Shown here: positions 60,015-64,000 of the stretch, in pieces
Layout of the letters: the number at the start of each line of letters is the position of its first letter
How positions within the stretch are numbered: position 1 is the stretch's first letter
Assembly (NCBI GenBank): GCA_050248955.1
Contig: JBFWRK010000011.1
Location: 62,001 to 126,000, forward strand
Length of the DNA: 64,000 bases
Reading direction: 5' to 3'
Source: JBFWRK01 sp050248955
GTDB taxonomy: Bacteria; Actinomycetota; Acidimicrobiia; Acidimicrobiales; Ilumatobacteraceae
Made by a program: the position numbers and the translations under genes
The notes under the pieces: model-generated
Seen by the model: only the letters and a program-made list of their open reading frames with translations
Told to the model about the DNA's origin: nothing
Databases searched by the model: none

Positions 60015-60932
60015 ATGCCCATCACACCCACCCCGAAGATCTGGATGAACGGCGATCTCGTCGATTGGGAGAACGCCCGCATCCACGTGCTGACCCACAC
60101 CCTCCACTACGGCACCGGGGTGTTCGAGGGGATCCGCGCCTACGAAACGCCGCAGGGGCCGGCCGTGTTCCGCCTCACCGAGCACATCGAGCGGCTCTTC
60201 AACAGCGCCAAGATCGTCGGGATGGAGATCCCCTACACGGTGGACGAGCTCGTCCAGGCCACGAAGGACACCGTCGCGTCGACCGGTCTCTCGTCCTGCT
60301 ACGTGCGCCCGATCGCGTACTACGGGTACGGCGAGATGGGCCTCAACACGCTGCCGTGCTCGGTCGACGTCTCGATCGCCTGCTGGCCGTGGGGTGCCTA
60401 CCTCGGCGACGACGCGGTCGAGAAGGGCGTCAGGATGAAGATCTCCTCCTGGACCCGACACGACCACAACACGATGCCGCCTGCGTCGAAGACCACGGGC
60501 AACTACGTGAACTCGTCCTTGGCGAAGGTCGAGGCGCTCAAGGCCGGCTACGACGAGGCGATCATGCTCGCCCAGAACGGTCTCGTCGCCGAGTGCACCG
60601 GCGAGAACATCTTCGTCGCCCGTCACGGCATCCTCCTCACACCGCCGCTGTCGGCCGGAGCGCTCGAAGGCATCACCCAGAGCTCGGTGATGACGATCGC
60701 CCGAGACCTCGGCTTCGACGTGCGGGTGGACAACATCGCCCGGAGCGATCTCTACGTCGCGGAGGAGATCTTCGTGTGCGGTACCGCCGCCGAGGTCAGC
60801 TCGGTGAACTCGGTCGACGACCGCAGCGTGCCGTGCCCCGGGCCGATGACACGGGCGATCGCCGAGGTCTACCTCCGCGCCGTCACCGGCCAGGAGGACA
60901 AGTACAAGGACTGGTGCGAGCTCGCCACCTGA
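60015..60932 (+). CDS. ilvE: Branched-chain amino-acid aminotransferase
   Basis: A 305-residue fold-type IV PLP enzyme, final step of Leu, Ile and Val synthesis. HVLTHTLHYGTGVFEGIRAY is the opening signature. The PLP Lys is in MPPASKTTGNYVNSSLAKVE, followed by EAIMLAQNGLVAECTGENIF and TPPLSAGALEGITQSSV. GAGGGAAG precedes the ATG at 60015, and an earlier in-frame ATG adds an unlikely basic tail. It is placed after leuB and before cimA, all three on the plus strand in branched-chain amino-acid metabolism. Confidence 0.95.
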   Translation: MPITPTPKIWMNGDLVDWENARIHVLTHTLHYGTGVFEGIRAYETPQGPAVFRLTEHIERLFNSAKIVGMEIPYTVDELVQATKDTVASTGLSSCYVRPIAYYGYGEMGLNTLPCSVDVSIACWPWGAYLGDDAVEKGVRMKISSWTRHDHNTMPPASKTTGNYVNSSLAKVEALKAGYDEAIMLAQNGLVAECTGENIFVARHGILLTPPLSAGALEGITQSSVMTIARDLGFDVRVDNIARSDLYVAEEIFVCGTAAEVSSVNSVDDRSVPCPGPMTRAIAEVYLRAVTGQEDKYKDWCELAT

Positions 60933-60972
60933 GGTCTCGGTCAGCTCGACCGTCCCGGTCAGCCGGTCTCGG

Positions 60973-61230
60973 TCAGAACGTCAGCAGCTCGTACTCGGCA
61001 CCGCAGCGGCGGTAGACGTGTGCGGCGCGCCGGTCCAGGCTCAGCAACGTCGCGCTGTGGTGTGCGGCCGTGATGGCGATCAGGCCGTCGTACGCGGCGC
61101 CACCGGCGACGCCGCGCTCGGCCAGCAGACCGGGCAGCTGCGTCGCCTGCGCGGCCGGCAGCGCGAGCGGTGCGCCCGGCAGGCCGGCGCTGAGCACTTC
61201 GGCGGCGAGCTCGGGCTCGACGCGGTACTA
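60973..61230 (-). pseudogene. Truncated VapC-like PIN-domain toxin remnant
   Basis: From the stop at 60973 up to an in-frame TAG at 61228-61230 the frame reads YRVEPELAAEVLSAGLPGAP and ends AGGAAYDGLIAITAAHHSAT, LLSLDRRAAHVYRRCGAEYE. This is the C-terminal two-thirds of a PIN domain, including the late Asp positions. The first 50 or so residues with the opening Asp motif are missing; a short out-of-frame RTVDVLVVVP in the region just upstream looks like a remnant of that motif. No VapB antitoxin gene is present. A GTG at 61197 could still start a 74-residue peptide, but it would lack key active-site residues. Confidence 0.7.
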
Positions 61231-61292
61231 CCACGAGCACGTCGACCGTCCGCACTGCGGGTCGTTCCTCGTCGCTGCTATCGTTTCCATTC

Positions 61293-61331
61293 GTGACGAC
61301 TCAGCTGCTCGCCGGGATCATCATTCCGTAG
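61293..61331 (+). CDS. cimA leader peptide (M)TTQLLAGIIIP
   Basis: A 13-codon frame GTG ACG ACT CAG CTG CTC GCC GGG ATC ATC ATT CCG TAG. It contains two adjacent Leu codons and three consecutive Ile codons. It is followed directly by a hairpin and then an intrinsic terminator, and cimA begins 74 bases after its stop. No Shine-Dalgarno sequence is clear, so a leaderless start is possible. Isoleucine is the end product of the citramalate route started by CimA, which explains the Ile codons. It matches the leuA leader in layout. I am not aware of a described attenuator for cimA. Confidence 0.85.
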   Translation: MTTQLLAGIIIP

Positions 61332-61353
61332 CGCACGTGGATCGCACGTGCGC
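61331..61353 (+). promoter_or_regulatory. Leader hairpin between cimA leader peptide and terminator
   Basis: Perfect 9-bp stem GCGCACGTG (61331-61339) with CACGTGCGC (61345-61353), loop gatcg. Its first base is the last base of the leader stop codon TAG, the same geometry as in the leuA leader. It ends 3 bases before the terminator stem. Ribosome position on the leader would decide whether it can form. Confidence 0.8.
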
Positions 61354-61356
61354 TCG

Positions 61357-61381
61357 AAGCCGCCCCTCCGGGCGGCTTTTT
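61357..61381 (+). terminator. Intrinsic terminator (attenuator) upstream of cimA
   Basis: Stem AAGCCGCCC (61357-61365) with GGGCGGCTT (61370-61378), loop ctcc, overlapping a run of five T at 61377-61381. It stands 25 bases before the cimA ATG, so unregulated termination would silence cimA. Strong and unambiguous by eye. Confidence 0.92.
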
Positions 61382-61405
61382 CATTTCTCCGAAAGGGACC
61401 ACGCC

Positions 61406-62986
61406 ATGACGAACGAGCGGATCGAGATCTTCGACACCACGCTTCGCGACGGCCTCCAGGTGGAGGGCGTCTCGGCGACGGTCGAGGACAAGCTGCGGAT
61501 CGCGGAGCAACTCGACGCGCTGGGTGTGGCGTACATCGAGGGCGGGTGGCCGGGAGCGAACCCGAAGGACATCGAGTTCTTCCATCGTGCCGGCACCGAG
61601 CTGCAGCTCGCGACATCGACCCTGGTCGCGTTCGGCTCGACCCGTCGGCCGAAGGGGAAGGTCGACGACGACGCGACCCTCCGCAACCTGATCGAGGCGA
61701 ACACCGCGGCGGTCTGCATCGTCGCGAAGAGCTGGGACTACCACGTGCTGAACGCGCTGAACACGACGCTCGACGAGGGCGAGGCGATGATCGCCGACTC
61801 CGTCGAGTTCCTCGCCGCGCAGGGCCGCCGTGTGATGGTCGACGCCGAGCACTTCTTCGACGGTTACAAGCACAATCCCGAGTTCGCGATGCGAGCGCTC
61901 GAAGCTGCAGCCGTGAAGGGCGCCAGTCATCTCGTGCTGTGCGACACGAACGGCGGCTCGCTCCCGCACGAGGTCGAAGCGATCGTCGCGTCCGTGAAGG
62001 CGCACTTTCGTGATGACGTCGTGATCGCGATCCACTGCCACGACGACACCGGCTGCGCCGTCGCCAACGCCATGGCTGCGGTACGGGCCGGCGCGCGCCA
62101 GGTCCAGGGCTGCATGAACGGCCTGGGCGAGCGGACCGGCAACACGAACCTCACCACCGTCATCCCGAACCTCCAGCTCAAGATGGGCTTCGACGTGCTC
62201 CCCGAAGGGCGTCTCGAGCGGCTCACGTCCGTCAGCCACCACATCGCCGAGCTGCTCAACCGACCGCTCAACCCGCAGGCGCCGTACGTCGGCGCGTCGG
62301 CGTTCGCGCACAAGGCCGGCCTCCACGTCAGCGCGATCGCCCGGGCGAAGGATGCGTACGAGCACGTCGTGCCCGAGCTCGTCGGCAACGGCACCCGGTT
62401 CGTCGTGTCCGAGATGGCGGGCAAGGCGACGATCAACATGAAGGCCGACGAGCTCGGTCTGCCGCTCGACGGACCGGCCGTGAACCATGTGATCGACGAG
62501 CTCAAGCGGCTCGAGCACGAGGGCTACCACTTCGAGGCGGCCGACGCGTCGCTGGAGCTGCTGATGCGCAAGGCGGCCGGGTGGAAGCAGGAATACTTCT
62601 CGATCGAGTCGATGCGGGTGATCACCGACGAGCTCCCGAGCGGCGACTTCACCACCGAGGCGACCGTCAAGGTGTGGGTCGGCGATCAACGCTCGGTGCA
62701 CACCGCCGAGGGCAACGGTCCGGTCAACGCGATCGACACCGCGCTGCGCGCCGCGCTGGCGCCGCACTACCCGCTGCTCGGGCGTGTCCACCTGACCGAC
62801 TACAAGGTGCGCATCCTCGACGGTGCGACGGCGACAGGCGCTGTGACGCGCGTGTTGATCGACGCGACGAACGGCGAGCGGTCGTGGACGACGATCGGGG
62901 TCAGCAGCAACATCATCGAGGCGTCGTGGCAGGCGCTGTTCGACCTCATCGTGTTCGGGCTGCTCCACGCACCCGACGTGGAGTAG
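61406..62986 (+). CDS. cimA: (R)-citramalate synthase
   Basis: A 526-residue enzyme of the isopropylmalate synthase superfamily that condenses pyruvate and acetyl-CoA, starting the threonine-independent isoleucine route. FDTTLRDGLQVEGVSATVED, VMVDAEHFFDGYKHNPEFAM, the metal HxH in VVIAIHCHDDTGCAVANAMA, QGCMNGLGERTGNTNLTTVI and a C-terminal regulatory domain (VWVGDQRSVHTAEGNGPVNA) are present. The DAEHFFDGYK motif marks the CimA subgroup, as opposed to LeuA or homocitrate synthase. A GAAAGGGA site precedes the ATG at 61406. Its leader carries an attenuator. Confidence 0.95.
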   Translation: MTNERIEIFDTTLRDGLQVEGVSATVEDKLRIAEQLDALGVAYIEGGWPGANPKDIEFFHRAGTELQLATSTLVAFGSTRRPKGKVDDDATLRNLIEANTAAVCIVAKSWDYHVLNALNTTLDEGEAMIADSVEFLAAQGRRVMVDAEHFFDGYKHNPEFAMRALEAAAVKGASHLVLCDTNGGSLPHEVEAIVASVKAHFRDDVVIAIHCHDDTGCAVANAMAAVRAGARQVQGCMNGLGERTGNTNLTTVIPNLQLKMGFDVLPEGRLERLTSVSHHIAELLNRPLNPQAPYVGASAFAHKAGLHVSAIARAKDAYEHVVPELVGNGTRFVVSEMAGKATINMKADELGLPLDGPAVNHVIDELKRLEHEGYHFEAADASLELLMRKAAGWKQEYFSIESMRVITDELPSGDFTTEATVKVWVGDQRSVHTAEGNGPVNAIDTALRAALAPHYPLLGRVHLTDYKVRILDGATATGAVTRVLIDATNGERSWTTIGVSSNIIEASWQALFDLIVFGLLHAPDVE

Positions 62987-62998
62987 AACTGAAGCGCT

Positions 62999-63523
62999 AT
63001 GGCAGCCCCCCAGTTCGTGCCCAGCGACGCGATCGACCGGTCGCGCTCGTACTCGTCGCCCGACCACGTTCCCGACCGATGGATGTGGGACCGCCCCGGC
63101 GAGCTCCGTGGTCGCCAGCCGAAGGGCAATCAGCTCGGGTACCAGGGACCTGACCAGGGATACGGGCTGCTGCTCGCCGAGCGGTTCCACGAGAAGCTCT
63201 GGCCGCAGACCGGGGAGTCGGTCGAGGATGCCGTGCGCGGCTGCCTCGGCGTCGCGCTGCGACGGGCGTCGATGTACGGGCGGGCGCCGGTGATCCACGA
63301 CTTCACGATCGCCTACACGGTGTGGGGCTGGTTCGACCCGGGCCCGCCCGACGCACTCGTCGAGATCCGCCGCCGGATGTTCGCCGGCGTCGCCAACATC
63401 GCGCACCACTACGTCGAGGCCCGGGCGATCGCCGACCAGGTCCCCGAGGCGACGTTGCGGATGTCGCCGAAGCAGGTGACCGAGGCCTACCCCGACCGTT
63501 GGCGCGAGCTCCTCGGCTGCTGA
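62999..63523 (+). CDS. Hypothetical protein
   Basis: A 174-residue soluble protein. Segments DRWMWDRPGELRGRQPKGNQ, GPDQGYGLLLAERFHEKLWP, HDFTIAYTVWGWFDPGPPDA and VANIAHHYVEARAIADQVPE are well ordered and Trp/His-rich. They look like a conserved actinobacterial protein, but I cannot name a family. The ATG at 62999 follows cimA by 12 bp and may be co-transcribed. No membrane segment. Confidence 0.7.
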   Translation: MAAPQFVPSDAIDRSRSYSSPDHVPDRWMWDRPGELRGRQPKGNQLGYQGPDQGYGLLLAERFHEKLWPQTGESVEDAVRGCLGVALRRASMYGRAPVIHDFTIAYTVWGWFDPGPPDALVEIRRRMFAGVANIAHHYVEARAIADQVPEATLRMSPKQVTEAYPDRWRELLGC

Positions 63524-63599
63524 GCTCGCGCTCCTGATCACGGCAGATCAACGCCCCGTTGATCCTGCGTGAACACGACACCGGCGGTACCGTCGAAAC

Positions 63600-64000
63600 G
63601 TGGTTGACCGGACCGTCGATGTCGTCGTGATCGGAGGCGGGATCGCCGGCGTGTCCGCAGCGTGCGAGCTGGCGGAGACCGGCATGTCGGTGCTCCTCGT
63701 CGAGCAGGAGCAGCAGCTCGCCCACCACACGACGGGGCGATCGGCGGCGATCTTCCTCGAGAGCTACGGCCCGCCTGCCGTCCAGGCACTGACGAAGTCG
63801 AGCCGCGCGAATTACGACGACGCCCCGTCACGGTTCGACACGCCGCTGCTCCTGCATCCGCGCGGTGCGCTGTGGGTCGCACCACCCGATCAGCTCGACG
63901 ACCTCGAGGCGATGCTCGCCACGACGCCGACGCTCGAGCGGATCGACGTGGACGAGGTGCTCCGCCTGTCGCCGGTCGTCAGACCGGAGGTGGTCGCTGC
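63600..64000 (+). CDS. FAD-dependent oxidoreductase, DAO family (partial, 5' end)
   Basis: The gene runs off the window. The first 130 residues start VVDRTVDVVVIGGGIAGVSA, the dinucleotide-binding Rossmann motif, then ACELAETGMSVLLVEQEQQL, HHTTGRSAAIFLESYGPPAV and LLLHPRGALWVAPPDQLDD. This resembles amino-acid or glycine/sarcosine oxidases of the DAO superfamily. The GTG at 63600 is taken as start (TTG at 63603 is alternative). It is 76 bp after the hypothetical gene. Confidence 0.85.
   Translation, partial: MVDRTVDVVVIGGGIAGVSAACELAETGMSVLLVEQEQQLAHHTTGRSAAIFLESYGPPAVQALTKSSRANYDDAPSRFDTPLLLHPRGALWVAPPDQLDDLEAMLATTPTLERIDVDEVLRLSPVVRPEVVA

Noticed and set aside
59523..60626. A 367-codon minus-strand frame across leuB/ilvE
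   Set aside because: It is antisense to both clear genes, and its repeat part comes from the 21-bp array.
60973..61197. A normal 74-residue small protein
   Set aside because: The sequence matches the end of a PIN domain, and similarity continues upstream past the GTG to an in-frame stop, so it is better read as a truncated gene.

Overview
The window is about 64 kb of very GC-rich, densely packed bacterial chromosome with frequent GTG starts. Several gene neighbourhoods are typical of Actinomycetota: a cysteine desulfurase-mnmA-(MetE-like)-ligA block, leuCD divergent from an IclR regulator, nadABC, and a PASTA-domain Ser/Thr kinase. The mix with LtrA, a CaiB/BaiF CoA-transferase and an SCP2-domain protein suggests a relative of the Acidimicrobiia (Ilumatobacter-like). 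That placement is an inference, not a measurement. I see no rRNA, tRNA, CRISPR array, prophage or intact insertion sequence.

Layout. 1-2.5 kb: the 3' end of murA, a NifU-like scaffold, a MeaB/ArgK GTPase and an enoyl-CoA hydratase. 2.6-5.4 kb: sulfate activation (cysD, cysN, cysC). 5.3-9.4 kb: an amt-glnB operon ending in a stand-alone winged-helix gene whose 3' end overlaps cysC, with a divergent two-component pair. 9.5-18 kb: alpha-glucan metabolism (phosphorylase, GT4 glycogen-synthase-like, branching enzyme, GH57, galT). 18-25 kb: a methyltransferase, cysteine desulfurase, mnmA, a MetE-like protein and ligA. 25-34 kb: a PASTA kinase, SDR, MFS, LtrA and several membrane or anchored proteins of unknown role. 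34-41 kb: serA, a ferredoxin, leuA and a CBS-citrate synthase fusion. 41-47 kb: an HTH-citrate synthase fusion, CoA-transferase, acyl-CoA synthetase and DEAD-box helicase. 47-50 kb: leuD, leuC and the IclR regulator. 51-55 kb: nadA-nadB-nadC. 55-59 kb: an FKBP lipoprotein, AarF-type kinase, hydrolase and greA. 59-64 kb: leuB, ilvE, a broken VapC remnant, cimA, a hypothetical protein and the start of an FAD oxidoreductase.

Branched-chain amino-acid synthesis is the strongest theme: leuA, leuB, leuC, leuD, ilvE, cimA and a probable leucine-responsive regulator all lie here. Two unannotated leader peptides precede intrinsic terminators. MTHSLGLLLLM lies upstream of leuA and (M)TTQLLAGIIIP upstream of cimA. 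In both, the leader stop codon shares its last base with the first base of a stable hairpin that comes just before the terminator. This looks like a shared ribosome-mediated attenuation design, sensing Leu for leuA and Leu/Ile for cimA.

The second notable locus is a divergent pair of citrate synthase paralogues, one fused to two CBS domains and one to an N-terminal helix-turn-helix. They are separated by 68 bp holding an AT-rich cluster of TTGATCA-like repeats that could be an autoregulatory operator. Other unusual structure includes five 46-bp tandem repeats between leuC and its regulator, a palindrome beside leuC, a palindromic element present both between genes and inside the AarF coding region, and 11-bp-phased GlnR-like boxes in front of amt.
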